A stretch of DNA of 64,000 nt from Norana najaformis (Eukaryota > Annelida > Clitellata > Crassiclitellata > Hormogastridae), in NCBI GenBank assembly GCA_964023275.1, contig OZ029914.1, forward strand, positions 45,702,437-45,766,436, read 5' to 3'. The notes under the pieces are model-generated. The model had not been told where the DNA came from and did not search any database. It was given only the letters and a program-made list of their open reading frames with translations. Positions 45,901 to 56,369 of the stretch are shown piece after piece (position 1 is the first letter of the stretch; every line of letters begins with the position of its first letter). The position numbers and the translations under genes were made by a program.

Positions 45901-48900
45901 AGTCCACTCTGCTGCTTTTGACTGAAGCAGAAACCACTTTTTGTGTGCAAAATATTCTCTCAAAATATTCAATATTCGCGGGTGTAATAACATTAAACAA
46001 TTGTAATACAGTGGAAAGGCTAACAATATGTTTGGTGACTTTTATCCTAGGTAAGATGTTTAGACAACTCGAATTATGGTCCGTATAGATATTGTGGAAG
46101 TTACAATTACTACAACCTGTACATCTACCAATGCAGTCAAGTTCTTTTGTGGTTTCACAGCGATGGTTCTAGTAACTATCAAGGATTCAACATCCAGTAC
46201 AACGTCTATGTGGATGGAGGTAGATATAGTCGACATTATACAGCAATATAATCATTTGTATTTGGGCCAGGCGTTATATTAACCATATTGGTGCTACAAA
46301 CTTGCGTAAAATATATTGTTACACATATATGCATACTACATACAAACATAGGCACATATATGCATACATAAGCACACGCATCATACACACAACATGAACA
46401 CATGGGTACATTCATGCATACATGCATACTCACTTCAATATTAACATATATACATACATATATTCATTCGCACATACATACAAATACCTGTGCATACATA
46501 CATACTTATATATACATAGATACATGCATATCTATTTGCATGCATACATACAATTAAACATACATACGTACGTACATATTGTCAACCGTCAGCATATTTA
46601 GATGCTTAGGTGTTGATATTTTGTGGCTTTGGATATTTCTAATCTATTTCCCAATATTTGCACTAGAGTTAACACAAGAAAACCAACTCACAGATCACGT
46701 GTTTCTTGGAAATGTAGACGAAATGTAGTATTTCCACAAGATATGCGTTTTTATTACATAAGGTGAATATCTTATGAACACTGCGACGACGTCAGAACTT
46801 TGAGCAACTCGTAATTCTCATACGACATACATGTGGCCATTGGTAGTCTACCATAAAAATCCTATTTAATGGTACTAAATAGAAATTCACATATTCATCA
46901 TCAGCAACAGCAGCAACAAGAATTTCAGGCTTACTTTATTCCAATATAATCTTCAATCCAAGCCATACCACATTTGTCTAATTAGTCCAACTCTGTATTA
47001 ATATCACTGGAACGTGTTTTATTTTATGAAAATCTTTACAGAGACTGCAGCAGAGGATACTACAGTGGCTATTTCTCAGACCACACCAGGTGAACAAAGT
47101 ATTTCATATATTTATTCATACTTTTCTCTGACAGGAGATTTGCCGTTCTAGTCTTTGCAATATAAGATCAATTCGTAATGTTTGAAACGAGGTTTCGACA
47201 GGGCACAACGTAAGCTAAGTCCCGGGAACCATCTTATTCACAGGCGCTCAATCAAAACAAAATCCATAGACAGGAAATGTTCTTTTCCAGGTCAAGGTCC
47301 AAAAGTGAGGCAGGCAAACAGTGTGACGGCTACAGTGTGTGGTGTTTGGAATTGAAGGGGAAAGAGAGATAAGGGGAATAGGATGAATCAGGATAAGATT
47401 TGTGGAAGAGGAGTGTTTTCAGTTTTGAGTGAAAGACTTGCGCAGAAACTGCAAAGAGGTAAAGTGTTGGAAGAAATGTTGGAAGTGGTGAAGTGTAGAT
47501 GATTTGCGTCTGACCTTTAAAAGTTTCCTAATGTTGGAAATTGTGTATTCCTTATAGTTATTGAAATGTTCTCAAGCATCCATTTTTAACCAAATAGTTT
47601 ATGCTGGTAAGTCTTAAAAAACCAGTAACACAAACAGCCACTTTAGGTATCCTTAAAAATTAACAATCCTTCATCTTGGCAGTCTCTATGTAGAAGTTTG
47701 CAAGACCCAAATATTGCTGACATTTATTTAGATGACTAAAAGTTCCGCTTCTATAGTGGAACATGAGGCATTAATTTCCCTTCTAAGGCTTTCTAGCCAG
47801 CATTAACGATTTCCAAGGGCGTGGACACGGGACCCGTGCATTATAAGGCTTGCAGTTTCCTTCCCATCTCGCTCAGTTACCATATTCTGATGCTTAATGA
47901 CAGAACAAACAATTTGCCCAGGTTAGTTACACGGAGTCATCTCATGAGGCTCGAATCCGCAATCGTTGGATTACACAGCCACCGCGCTAAACAAGTCGGA
48001 GTCGCACATTCATACCTTAGAATAGAATAAATTAAATTCTAATAATGATAAGGAACAAATCTTGGGCCTTAAAGCACTGGCATTCACAAGAAACTAATTA
48101 GGATTAACTGACTCATTGTGTTACACCAAAACTTCATATTTGTGACATTGAAACATATTTTCTTGAATTGTTGTGTCTTTATACAGTAACCTGCGGTGAC
48201 ACTTCTTACTACGGTCCGTCTGGAGTCATCACTTCTCCCAACTACCCTGGAAATTACTATAACTATCTCTCCTGCTATTACTACATTTACGCTTCAACCG
48301 GAAGTTCGTTATCGTTCATATTCAAATCTTTCGACACTCAACAGTGCTGTGACATCGTGACGGTTTGTATCTTATGCCTTTTCGTGACAATATTAGTGTT
48401 TGTTATCGGTGTACATAGGAAGCTCTTTTTGGTTACTATTAATAACTGTTCTTATCAGCTTTATTTTTAAACAATTAAGCAATAAACGAGTTCTCATCTT
48501 TAACAATTAGACATAATTTCTCCAATGTAAGAGTTGCATGCATGCAGAATACTTTGCATGATAATACTATCTCAGTGGACACTTTGTTATTTAATAAGAG
48601 GAAGTTAGGAATAATTGACTGTTAAACATTTCAGGTAATTTCCAGCGAATTTATAGGTGATATGCTTCTGAAACCTATATTATGATATGAGAATCATATA
48701 ACTTACTAGGTTGCTGACGAATAACTTAATGTCTCAAATAATGGTTCACTTGAAAACCTATGTTCAAGTTTTTAAGGGCTGATCTAGGGGAAATCCGTCT
48801 ATTTTCTTCTGAGCTTGGAAGAAAGGCAAGCTGCTAGGTTTAACGTAAGGACTGCCTAGAGAACAGGAATGTACAGATTGTGTCTGTTGACATAATTATG

Positions 48901-51900
48901 TTGCGCCCGTGTTTTATAGTCGTAATAAGTGTTGCTGAGACATATTTCCTGTTGTTATTCGATTTTGATTAGAACTGTTTGCATAAAAAGATTGCAAAAG
49001 ACCTTGCACTGGCTAACTTTTCCAATAATTGATTTAACCACTTGTATATAAGCTATTTTGTGAGGCATAGTGGTCTATCGTTGACGCGTTTGGTCAATGA
49101 TCATGCTGTTGCCGATTCGACTCCGTATAACGACCCTCGACAAGTTGTTTGCGCACACCGTGACTCTGCCACCAAGCAGTATCATTTGGTACCGGCGTAA
49201 GCTTGGGAGTAAACCGCAAGTCTTCCGATGCACTGGCCCTGTGCTCGGGACCTAGGGTTTCATTCATTGCATGGCTAAAAGGCCAAAAAAGAGTTCCTCT
49301 CCGACGTCTCGCCTGTGGGATATGAGTAATTTGACAATTCACCTATGAGGTATTTGTGTTCAGCATCGTATAGCAATTGGCGAAGTGAACAAGAAATAAA
49401 AGTAAATTGACTTTGTTGGACAGATCAGTTGCCCAACCAACTCGAGTTTTCCTTCGCAATCATATTCTGGAAATTCATTACCTGATCCAGTTTCAATTCC
49501 GTGGTGCAGCCAAGGAAGAGTCAAATTCCTGACTGACTACTCTGGTGTCTCCAGTGGATTTAGCCTCGTCTATTACGTTAGTCTAGGAGGTAAATGCTTT
49601 CGATAATGCTTCGAACAATAATTAAACGATTTGAAATTCTATGGTTGATTGTGTTTGATGGTAGTCGGTTTCTAGTGTTTGGATGACAGGTCGATAGAAT
49701 TTGCAGATGTGTAGCAGCTAGAGGCAAAAAGGTAATTGCCTATAAATCGGTTTTTGTTGGATTTTGCTCTTTGAATCCAGGATTTTTATAAGACAAAGAA
49801 CTCGATTTATCTACAATTAAACATTTATCATGCAAAAACATTCCAAAAGTGATATATTGCGCACATTGAGAGTGTTCAGTTTATCTTTAGCGCTACCGTT
49901 GCCTAAATTTCTTACTCATAATTCTAGCAGTTTCTTCTCGTTTTGCTGAAGTACAGCACGAAGCATGAATTCTGTTGACTGCAGGTTGTGGAAATACAGT
50001 ATACAATGATTCCTACGGATATGTCACTTCTCCGAATTGGCCGAGTTACTACGGATACAATCAGAACTGCTCCAACATCATCTGGGCTCCACAGAATAGC
50101 ACGTTCCATCTCTATTTCGAGCATTTTTACGTAGGAAGTTGCTGCAGCTGCGACTGGATGGAGGTATAATATCTGTTATCGTAATAATAATTTTGACACT
50201 TCTACAGTGCCAAAAGTAAACTATGTTGATGGGAAAAGCTTGTTTAGAGCCGGATAATTAATAGAAATACGGGGATTTTAGCGAGGGTGTTTTGCCAGCA
50301 AAATAATATGCCTTCTTCTCTGTTTCACCTCCTTTATATTATAGTGAGACATATTGGTCTACTCGGTCACGGTCTTGATGTGTAACTCAGCGATTGTGGA
50401 CTTCATGGGAAGATCCTGCGTAAGCTGTTCGCCCACACTTGTCCCGCGCCTGAGATTCAGATTTACTTAACTGGCCCCGTAGCAAATGCAATAAGTAAAA
50501 AATAGATACTAATTCAAGATCATATTCAATGTGCTGCTTTAACTGGCAATAGCGACTAGATCGTCATACATTTTTCATATGCAAAGTGTACTCTTGAGTT
50601 CGTGGTGAAAACATGTAACAACTGCAATACAGTGAAAAGGGTAACAATATGTTTGGTGACTTTTATTCTAGATAAGATGTTTAGACAACTCGAATTATGG
50701 TCCGTATAGATATTGTGGAGATTACCATTACTACAACCTGTACATCTACGAATGCAGTCAAGTTCTTTTGTGGTTCCACAGCGATGGTTCTGGCAACTAC
50801 GAAGGATTCTACATCCGGTACAACGTCTATGTGGATGGAGGTAGACCTAGTCGACATTATGCAGCATGTTAAACTTTGGATTGGGGTCAGGCTTTGTATC
50901 AAGCGTGTTGATGCAAAATACTTACATTAAATATAATGGTACACATATATCGATGCTGCATACATAAATACGCATATATATGCATGCGTAAATATGCACA
51001 TCATGCATACAACATACATACATACGTACATTCATGCCTACATGCGTAATTGAATATTAACATTTATACATACATACATTCACACTTACATACAAATACA
51101 TTGGCATACATACGTGCGTACATACATGCTTATCTATACATATATAGATACATATATATATACACATAGATACATATAATCATACATACATACATACATA
51201 CGTGCGTACGTATATATGTACGTACATATATACATATTGTCAACCGTCAGCATATTTAGATGCTTTTAGCTGTTAATTCTTTGTGGCTATGCACATTTCT
51301 AATCTATTTCTCAATATTTACACGAGAGTTTACATTAGAAAACCAATTCACAGACCACGCGTTTCTAGGAACTATAGATGAAATATAGCGTTTCCATTGC
51401 ACTTTGTTACTTAAGGTGTTCGAATGTCTTATGAACACTGCGACGACTTTAGAACCTTGAGCAACTCGTAATTCTCATACGATGTTCAGTACATGGGGCC
51501 TTTGGTAGTCTACCATAAAAATCCTATTTAATAGTACTAAATAGAAACTCACATATTCATCATCTGGAACAGCAGCAACAAGAATGTCATGCTTAATTTG
51601 TGGCAATATAATTTTCAATCCAAACCATATCACAATTGCCTAATTAGTCCAACTCTGTAACTAATATCACTGAAAAGTGTTTTATTTTATGAAAATCGTT
51701 ACAGAGACTACAAAAGAGGATACTACAGAGGTTTTTTCTCAGACCACACCAGGTGAATAAAGTATTTTATATATTTTTTCGTACTTTACTCTGACAGGAG
51801 ATTTGCCGTTCAAGTCTATGCAAAAGTAAGAATAATTTATGAACTTTGAAACGAGGTTTCGACAGCTCACAGAGAAAGCTAAGCCGCGGGAACCAGCTTA

Positions 51901-54900
51901 TTTACAGGCTCTAAATCAAAACTAAATCGATAGACAGGAAATGTTCTTTTCCAGGTCTAGATCAAGAAGTCAGGCGAGCACGCATTCCGATGGTTACAGG
52001 GTGTGGTGCTTGGAATTGAAGGGGAAAGAGAGACAAACGGAAGAGGATGAAAAAGATAGGATTTGTGGAAGTGGAGTGATTTCAGATTTGAGTGAAAGAC
52101 CTGCGCAGCAGTTGCAAAGATACAAAGTATTGGAAGAAATGTTGGAAGTGGCGAAGTGTTGCAGATTTGTCTGACTTTTAAAAGTTTCCTAATGTTGGAA
52201 ATTGTGTATTCCTAATAGTTATTGAAATGATCTCAAGCGTCCCATTTTAACTCGTATACTTCTGATGACATTAGTTTATGCTGATAAGTCTTAAGAAACC
52301 AGTAACAGAAACAACAACTTTAGGTATCCTTAAACATCACAAATCCTTCGTATTGCCAGTCTATTAATAGAGGTTAGCAAGACCCAAGCATCGTTGACAT
52401 TGATTTTGATGATTAATGGTTACTAGTCCATAGTGGAACTAGGGGAGGTACTAATTTCCTTCCTTAGGCCATTCAGCCAGCAATAATGAATTCCAAGGGC
52501 GTGGACACGGAGCCCGTGCATGGCAGGGCTTGCAGTTTCCTTTCCAGCTCGCTCAGATTCCAAATTCTGATGCTTAATGACAGAGGAACTTGTACGCAAA
52601 CAACTTGCCCAGCTAAGTTACACAAAGTCCTCTCAAGAGACTCGAATCCGCCGCAGTCACTGGATTGCACAGCCAACGTGTTCAACAATTAGACCACGGA
52701 GTCGCACATTCAAACCGAAGCATAGAATAAATTAAATTCTAATAATAGTCAGGAATAAATCGGGTTGGATCTTAAACCACTGGCGTTCACAAGAAACGAA
52801 TTTGGGTTAACTGACTCTTTGCGTTACACCAACGCTTCATATTTGTGACATTGAAACATATTTTCTTGAATTGCTGTGTCTTTATACAGTAAGCTGCGGT
52901 GACACTTCCTACTACGGTCCGTCTGGAGTCATCACTTCTCCCAACTACCCTGGCAATTACTATAACTACCTCTCCTGCTATTACTACATTTACTCTTCAA
53001 CCGGAAGTTCATTATCGATCATATTCAAATCTTTCAACACTGAACAGTGCTGTGATATTGTGACGGTTAGTATCTTATGCCTTTTTAGGTCAATGTTAGT
53101 GTTTGTAATCGACTTACATAGGAAGCTAGTTTAGGTTACTTTTAATAACTATTCTTAACAATTAAGCGATAAACGAATTTTCATATTTAACAATTAGACA
53201 TAATTTCTCCAATGTATGACTTGTATAAATGCAGAACACTTTGCATGATAATTCTATCTCAGTGGACACTATCTTAAATAGTAAGAGGAAGCGAGAACTG
53301 ATTGGCTGTTAAACATTTTAGGTTATTTGTAGCGAATTTGTAGATGAAATGTCTTCTGAAGCACTTAAATCTATGGGATGATATGTTGTTTTAGTCTAAG
53401 TTATTTGTTATATTATATCTTGCCATGCCATGTCATGTCGTGTTATGTTATGCAATGCTATGTTACACAGTCCCATATAACTTGCCAGGTTTTGCTGACG
53501 AATAACTTAATATTTCACAAAATGGTTCAATTGCAAAAATATGTTCATGTTTGTAAGGGCTGATCTAGGCGAAATCTGTCTAATTTCTTCTGAGATTGGG
53601 AGAAAGGCAAGCTATTAGGTTGCCCCAAACTGTTACGTTTAATGCAGGGACTGCCTATAGAACAGGAATGTACAGATTGTGTCCGTTGACGTAAATATGT
53701 TGCGCCAGTGTATGCTTAATAAGCTTGTTTTTATAGTCGTTGTAATAATTGTTGCTCAGAGATATATTTTCCTGTTGTTTTTCGATTTTGATTAGAACTG
53801 TTTGCATACAAAGGTTACAAAAACCTTGCTCTGGCTAACTTTTCCATTAATTGATTTAACCACTTGAATATAAGCTGCTTTGTGAGGCATAGTGGTCTAT
53901 CGGTGACGCGTTAGGTCAATGATCATGCGGTTGTTTGCGCACAATGTGCCTCTGTCACCAAGCACTATCATTTGGTACCGGCGTAAACTGGGAAATAAAC
54001 CTGCAAAGCAGGACTTCATTCATTGCAGGCTTATAGGCTAGAAGAAGGAAATGAGGTCCTCTCCTAAGTTTCATTTGCGGAATATGCGTTATTTACTTTT
54101 TACTATATAAGCTATTTGTGTTCAGCATCGTATAGCAATTGGCTAGATGAACAAGAAATAAGAGTAGATTGACTTTGTTCGACAGATCAGTTGCCCAACC
54201 AACTCGAGTTTTCCTTCACAATCGTATTCTGGAAATTCATTACCTGATCCCGTTTCCATTCCGTGGTGCAGCCAAGGAAGAGTCAAATTCCAGACTGACT
54301 CGTCTGTTGTCTCCACTGGATTTAGCCTCGATTATTACGTCAGTCTTGGAGGTAAAGGTTTTCGATAATGCCTCGAACAATAACTAATCGATTTAAAATC
54401 CTATGGTGGATTGTGTTTGATGGTAGTCGGTTTCTAGAGTTTGAATGACAGGTCGATAGACTTTGGAGATGTGTACCAGCTACAGGCAAAATATCATTTC
54501 CCCTTGAATCGGTTTTTGTTGGACTTTGCTGTTTAAATCCAGGATCTAGAGGATTAAGAACACGTTTTATTTACTTTTAACCATTCTTCATACAAAAACA
54601 TTTCGAAATTGATATATTGCTCACATTAAGAGAGTTCAGTTTTTATTCAGCGCCACCTGTTGCCTAAATTATGCTACACATAATTCTAACAGTTTCTTCT
54701 CGTTTTGCTGAACTACAACACGAAGCATGAATTCTGTTGATTGCAGGTTGTGGAAATACAGTATACAATGATTCCTATGGATATGTTAAGTCTCCGAATT
54801 TTCCGAGTTACTACGGATACAATCAGAACTGCTCCAACATCATCTGGGCTCCACAGCGAAGCACGTTCCACCTCTATTTTCAGACTTTCTACCTACAAAG

Positions 54901-56369
54901 TTGCTGCAGTTGCGACTGGCTGGAGGTATAAAACTTGTAATCGTCGTGATTGTATCGAGATTTCTACAGTGCCAAAAGAAGGCTAAGTCGCTGAAATCAG
55001 CGTATTCAGAGCCGCGTAATTAGTTGCATCAAGTAGAAACACAGGAAGTTTAGCGTGTCCCTTGTGCCAACGGAATATTCTAAGTTCTTCTTTGTTTCAA
55101 CTTCCTTCTATTACAGTGAAAAGCATTGGTCTATTCGTTTGCGCTCGTGATTTGTGAACGAATGACTGTGGACTTTGTGTGAGGATCCTGAAAAGGTTGT
55201 TTTTGCAGACCCTTGTCCCGCATCTCAGATTAAGATTTACTGAACTTGCCCTGTAACAAATGCAATTAGTAAGTATATATATACAAATTCATGGCTACAC
55301 CCAATGTGCTGCTTAACTGAGGCATTAACGGCTGGCTTGTCATCCATTTTTTATATGCAAAGTATACTCTTGAGGTGTCATATCAAGGTAATATAAGATT
55401 CGTGTGTAACAACACTTAACAACTGCAATGCAGTGGATAAGGCTAGTAGTATCTGATTGGTGAGTTTTGATCTAGGTCAGCTGTCTAGACAACTCGGGTT
55501 ATGGTCCGTATAGATATTGTGGAAATTACAATTACTACAACCTGTACATCTACGAATGCAGTCAAGTTCTTCTGTGGTTCCACAGCGATGGTTCTGGCAA
55601 CTACCAAGGATTCAACATCCAGTACAACGTCTATCCTGGTGGAGGTAGATAGAGACAACATTTTAAAATATTGCGGCTTTTTGGATTGGGTTTAGGCGTT
55701 ATATGAATATTATTGTAAATGTGTTGCTGTGTACACCTATTAGATGACTATTCTTAACATTATTTATTATGACGTAGATGGTTTAAAGGTTCAGTCGGAA
55801 ATCTCGCCGGTATTTCTGACTATTAGTTTATGCTTTGCTCTTGAATAATTTTGCTATCGAAAACTCGAATAGCATGTATGCTATAATTCATGCGATACTG
55901 TGTTAGAAATATTTTTTTACACAAGCTTGCCACATGAATAGTTGCTTTGCATATGTACACATAATTTGGTCATTAGATTTTGTGAAGTTACAAAAAGTGA
56001 ACTTCTGTATGTTGTAAATTGAAAGAGTTTTACGCAGAGACTTTGACAGAACCAATCATCCGTCTTAAGTGTAGTTAAGAACAATTTAGTTCGTGAGCAA
56101 CTCGTCATCTGATATCGTTCGAGCACTTCGAACTACCATGAATCCGAAGAAACGATGTGGGGTCTTCAGAAAGTCAACAGCTCGTAATGTTCGACGTAAG
56201 ACGTTCCTGGAGAGCTCGCCTCTTGCAACCATTCAGCAACGTCGTTGTTGAATCTACACTGATGGTCGTCGGAAAAAAGTCTAGAGAACAACTGTCAGCA
56301 GGTGTGGGAGGAGAATTTGCGTTTCGATTTAGATTCAGCCTGTCGGAGACTACAAGACATGAACTATAG
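36832..56369 (+). CDS. Gene C: secreted eight-CUB protein, four P2Q2 pairs (gene model)
   Basis: Exons 36832-36952; pair 1 37693-37865, 38725-38890, 39269-39447, 39986-40154; linker 41063-41110; pair 2 42605-42780, 44864-45029, 45430-45608, 46051-46219; linker 47042-47089; pair 3 48187-48362, 49424-49589, 49985-50163, 50672-50840; linker 51705-51752; pair 4 52890-53065, 54186-54351, 54747-54925, 55476-55644; candidate last exon 56170-56369. All joints keep frame, giving 1073 residues. Signal peptide, eight CUB domains, three Thr-rich linkers. Pairs 2-4 come from internal tandem duplication of a 4.7-5.6 kb unit. Extracellular binding role inferred only. Confidence 0.83.
37480..37665 (-). mobile_element. 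non-LTR RT fragment in intron 1 of gene C
   Basis: Paralogous to 20000-20175 and 61440-61625. Confidence 0.5.
37693..37865 (+). CDS. Gene C, pair 1, CUB P2 5'-half exon
   Basis: 173 nt after gcaacag, donor gtttgt. Encodes GCGDTSHYGPSGVISSPNYP, LSCSYYIYASTGSSLSFFFK and EECCDLVT. Confidence 0.9.
38725..38890 (+). CDS. Gene C, pair 1, CUB P2 3'-half exon
   Basis: 166 nt after acgacag, donor gtaagc. Encodes ISCYTNSSFPAQSYSGYS, SIPWCSQGRVNFHTDNS and GFSLDYYVSLG. Confidence 0.9.
39269..39447 (+). CDS. Gene C, pair 1, CUB Q2 5'-half exon
   Basis: 179 nt after aatgcag, donor gtataa. Encodes GCGNTVYNDSYGYVTSPNWR, NCSNIIWARNQS and SCCSCDWLE. Arg replaces the usual Pro after SPNW. Confidence 0.9.
39641..39800 (+). 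mobile_element. tRNA-derived SINE relic
   Basis: Same family and place as 22191-22350 ('gtctactcggtcacgcg' A-box region). Confidence 0.5.
39986..40154 (+). CDS. Gene C, pair 1, CUB Q2 3'-half exon
   Basis: 169 nt after atcctag, donor gtagat. Encodes IRCLDNSNYGPYRYCGTYHY, IYECSQVLLWFHSDGSS and GFNIQYNVYPG. Confidence 0.9.
40240..40590. repeat. CATA microsatellite
   Basis: Long imperfect (CATA)n/(ACGT) tract; open frames here on either strand are repeat artefacts. Confidence 0.9.
41063..41110 (+). CDS. Gene C linker exon 1
   Basis: 48 nt after cgttacag, donor gtgatt, phase 1 both sides; encodes ETTTDDTTEGFSQTIP. Confidence 0.75.
41489..41534 (+). pseudogene. Duplicated linker exon with destroyed acceptor
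   Basis: Tandem copy of the 41063 linker and its upstream intron. The expected ttacag|AG reads ttacatag, so the only AG is two bases late and would yield 46 nt, a frameshift. The linker codons are otherwise open (TAKENTTVGFPQTTP). Expected to be skipped. Confidence 0.65.
41640..41980 (-). mobile_element. non-LTR retrotransposon 3'-end relic
   Basis: Minus-strand frame ends SKLKTLLFHKS, like ORF2 C-termini. Paralogous to 398-785. Confidence 0.5.
42340..42426 (-). mobile_element. tRNA-derived SINE relic, well preserved
   Basis: On the minus strand it has an A-box-like part at about 42400-42415 and a B box GGATTCGAGCC around 42357-42367, with an acceptor-like inverted match of cggagtcg at both ends. 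Intronic and repeated, so a SINE rather than a tRNA gene. Confidence 0.6.
42605..42780 (+). CDS. Gene C, pair 2, CUB P2 5'-half exon
   Basis: 176 nt after atacag, donor gttagt. Encodes SCGDTSYYGPSGVITSPNYP, LSCYYYIYASTGSSLSFIFK and QQCCDIVT. From the second codon on, the protein is the same as in pair 3 (48187), a sign of very recent duplication or conversion. Confidence 0.9.
43150..43195. repeat. Degenerate ATGTC/ATGTT pentamer repeat
   Basis: catgtcatgtcgtgtcatgt-type run; also at 53420-53465 and weaker at 38235-38275. Confidence 0.65.
43642..44537 (-). mobile_element. 5'-truncated non-LTR retrotransposon insertion, about 896 bp
   Basis: Interrupts a sequence continuous in pairs 3 and 4 (49030-49055, 53860-53890: 'cacttg-atataagct'). 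A possible ATAT duplication flanks it. The 3' end on the left carries the 'ttctacagcgcccaa' signature; the right part codes reverse transcriptase on the minus strand. It makes this intron about 1 kb longer than in sister pairs. Confidence 0.75.
44059..44500 (-). pseudogene. Reverse transcriptase C-terminal fragment
   Basis: Minus-strand frame contains LRNLGVIFDQNLSFSD, HIRELRRIRP, STIATSIVHAKLDYCYSLF and INRLQAIQNAFARAV, the conserved tail of CR1/L2/Jockey-like RT domains. Truncated and without the catalytic core. Confidence 0.85.
44551..44760 (+). mobile_element. tRNA-derived SINE
   Basis: A box around ggtggtctatcggtgacc (44561-44578), SINE body with caccaagcactatcatttgg. Paralogous to 49052-49330 and 53881-54075. 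Confidence 0.55.
44864..45029 (+). CDS. Gene C, pair 2, CUB P2 3'-half exon
   Basis: 166 nt after tcgacag, donor gtaaag. Encodes ISCPTNSSFPSQSYSGPS, SIPWCSQGRVNFQTDYS and GFSFDYYVSLG. Confidence 0.9.
45430..45608 (+). CDS. Gene C, pair 2, CUB Q2 5'-half exon
   Basis: 179 nt after actgcag, donor gtataa. Encodes GCGNTVYNDSYGYVKSPNFP, NCSNIIWAPQRS and SCCSCDWLE. Confidence 0.9.
46051..46219 (+). CDS. Gene C, pair 2, CUB Q2 3'-half exon
   Basis: 169 nt after atcctag, donor gtagat. Encodes VRCLDNSNYGPYRYCGSYNY, IYQCSQVLLWFHSDGSS and GFNIQYNVYVDG. Confidence 0.9.
46310..46580. repeat. CATA microsatellite
   Basis: Imperfect (CATA)n downstream of the Q2 3'-half exon. Confidence 0.88.
47042..47089 (+). 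CDS. Gene C linker exon 2
   Basis: 48 nt after ctttacag, donor gtgaac; encodes ETAAEDTTVAISQTTP, phase 1 both sides. Confidence 0.78.
47190..47575 (-). mobile_element. non-LTR retrotransposon 3'-end relic
   Basis: Paralogous to 41640-41980, same orientation. Confidence 0.45.
47930..48006 (-). mobile_element. tRNA-derived SINE relic
   Basis: Same as 42340-42426, with a short deletion in the A-box region. Confidence 0.5.
48187..48362 (+). CDS. Gene C, pair 3, CUB P2 5'-half exon
   Basis: 176 nt after atacag, donor gtttgt. Encodes TCGDTSYYGPSGVITSPNYP, then the same sequence as pair 2 through QQCCDIVT. Confidence 0.9.
49052..49330 (+). mobile_element. tRNA-derived SINE, best preserved copy
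   Basis: A box tggtctatcgttgacgcg (49071-49088) and B box gattcgactcc (49114-49124) at tRNA-like spacing, followed by a non-tRNA body. Intronic, repeated in pairs 2 and 4. Confidence 0.65.
49424..49589 (+). CDS. Gene C, pair 3, CUB P2 3'-half exon
   Basis: 166 nt after tggacag, donor gtaaat. Encodes ISCPTNSSFPSQSYSGNS, SIPWCSQGRVKFLTDYS and GFSLVYYVSLG. Confidence 0.9.
49985..50163 (+). CDS. Gene C, pair 3, CUB Q2 5'-half exon
   Basis: 179 nt after actgcag, donor gtataa. Encodes GCGNTVYNDSYGYVTSPNWP, NCSNIIWAPQNS and SCCSCDWME. Confidence 0.9.
50338..50500 (+). mobile_element. tRNA-derived SINE relic
   Basis: 'ttggtctactcggtcacgg' A-box region; same family and place as 39641-39800. Confidence 0.5.
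50672..50840 (+). CDS. Gene C, pair 3, CUB Q2 3'-half exon
   Basis: 169 nt after ttctag, donor gtagac. Encodes IRCLDNSNYGPYRYCGDYHY, IYECSQVLLWFHSDGSG and GFYIRYNVYVDG. Confidence 0.9.
50935..51237. repeat. CATA microsatellite
   Basis: Imperfect (CATA)n with ACGT variants. Confidence 0.88.
51705..51752 (+). CDS. Gene C linker exon 3
   Basis: 48 nt after cgttacag, donor gtgaat; encodes ETTKEDTTEVFSQTTP, phase 1 both sides. Confidence 0.78.
51850..52240 (-). mobile_element. non-LTR retrotransposon 3'-end relic
   Basis: Paralogous to 47190-47575. Confidence 0.45.
52620..52708 (-). mobile_element. tRNA-derived SINE relic
   Basis: Minus-strand A-box-like tggtctaattgttgaacacg and B-box-like ggattcgagtc; same place as 42340-42426. 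Confidence 0.55.
52890..53065 (+). CDS. Gene C, pair 4, CUB P2 5'-half exon
   Basis: 176 nt after atacag, donor gttagt. Encodes SCGDTSYYGPSGVITSPNYP, LSCYYYIYSSTGSSLSIIFK and EQCCDIVT. Confidence 0.9.
53420..53465. repeat. Degenerate ATGTC/ATGTT pentamer repeat
   Basis: Same repeat as 43150-43195 in the sister intron. Confidence 0.6.
53881..54075 (+). mobile_element. tRNA-derived SINE with deleted B box
   Basis: Same family as 49052-49330. The B-box segment is missing between gatcatgcggttg and tttgcgcaca. Confidence 0.55.
54186..54351 (+). CDS. Gene C, pair 4, CUB P2 3'-half exon
   Basis: 166 nt after tcgacag, donor gtaaag. Encodes ISCPTNSSFPSQSYSGNS, SIPWCSQGRVKFQTDSS and GFSLDYYVSLG. Confidence 0.9.
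54747..54925 (+). CDS. Gene C, pair 4, CUB Q2 5'-half exon
   Basis: 179 nt after gattgcag, donor gtataa. Encodes GCGNTVYNDSYGYVKSPNFP, NCSNIIWAPQRS and SCCSCDWLE; nearly the same as pair 2. Confidence 0.9.
55115..55270 (+). mobile_element. tRNA-derived SINE relic
   Basis: Same family and position as 22191-22350. Confidence 0.45.
55476..55644 (+). CDS. Gene C, pair 4, CUB Q2 3'-half exon
   Basis: 169 nt after atctag, donor gtagat. Encodes VSCLDNSGYGPYRYCGNYNY, IYECSQVLLWFHSDGSG and GFNIQYNVYPG. If the donor were ignored the protein would stop at once (ggtagatag). Confidence 0.88.
56170..56369 (+). CDS. Candidate last exon of gene C
   Basis: 200 nt after gtcttcag, open in phase 1 and ending in TAG, matching 30629-30828 in length and frame. 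ATTS of the gene B copy is GKKS here. Basic, with FAFRFRFSLSE near the end. It supplies the only in-phase stop exon found for gene C, but splicing is unproven. Confidence 0.45.
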
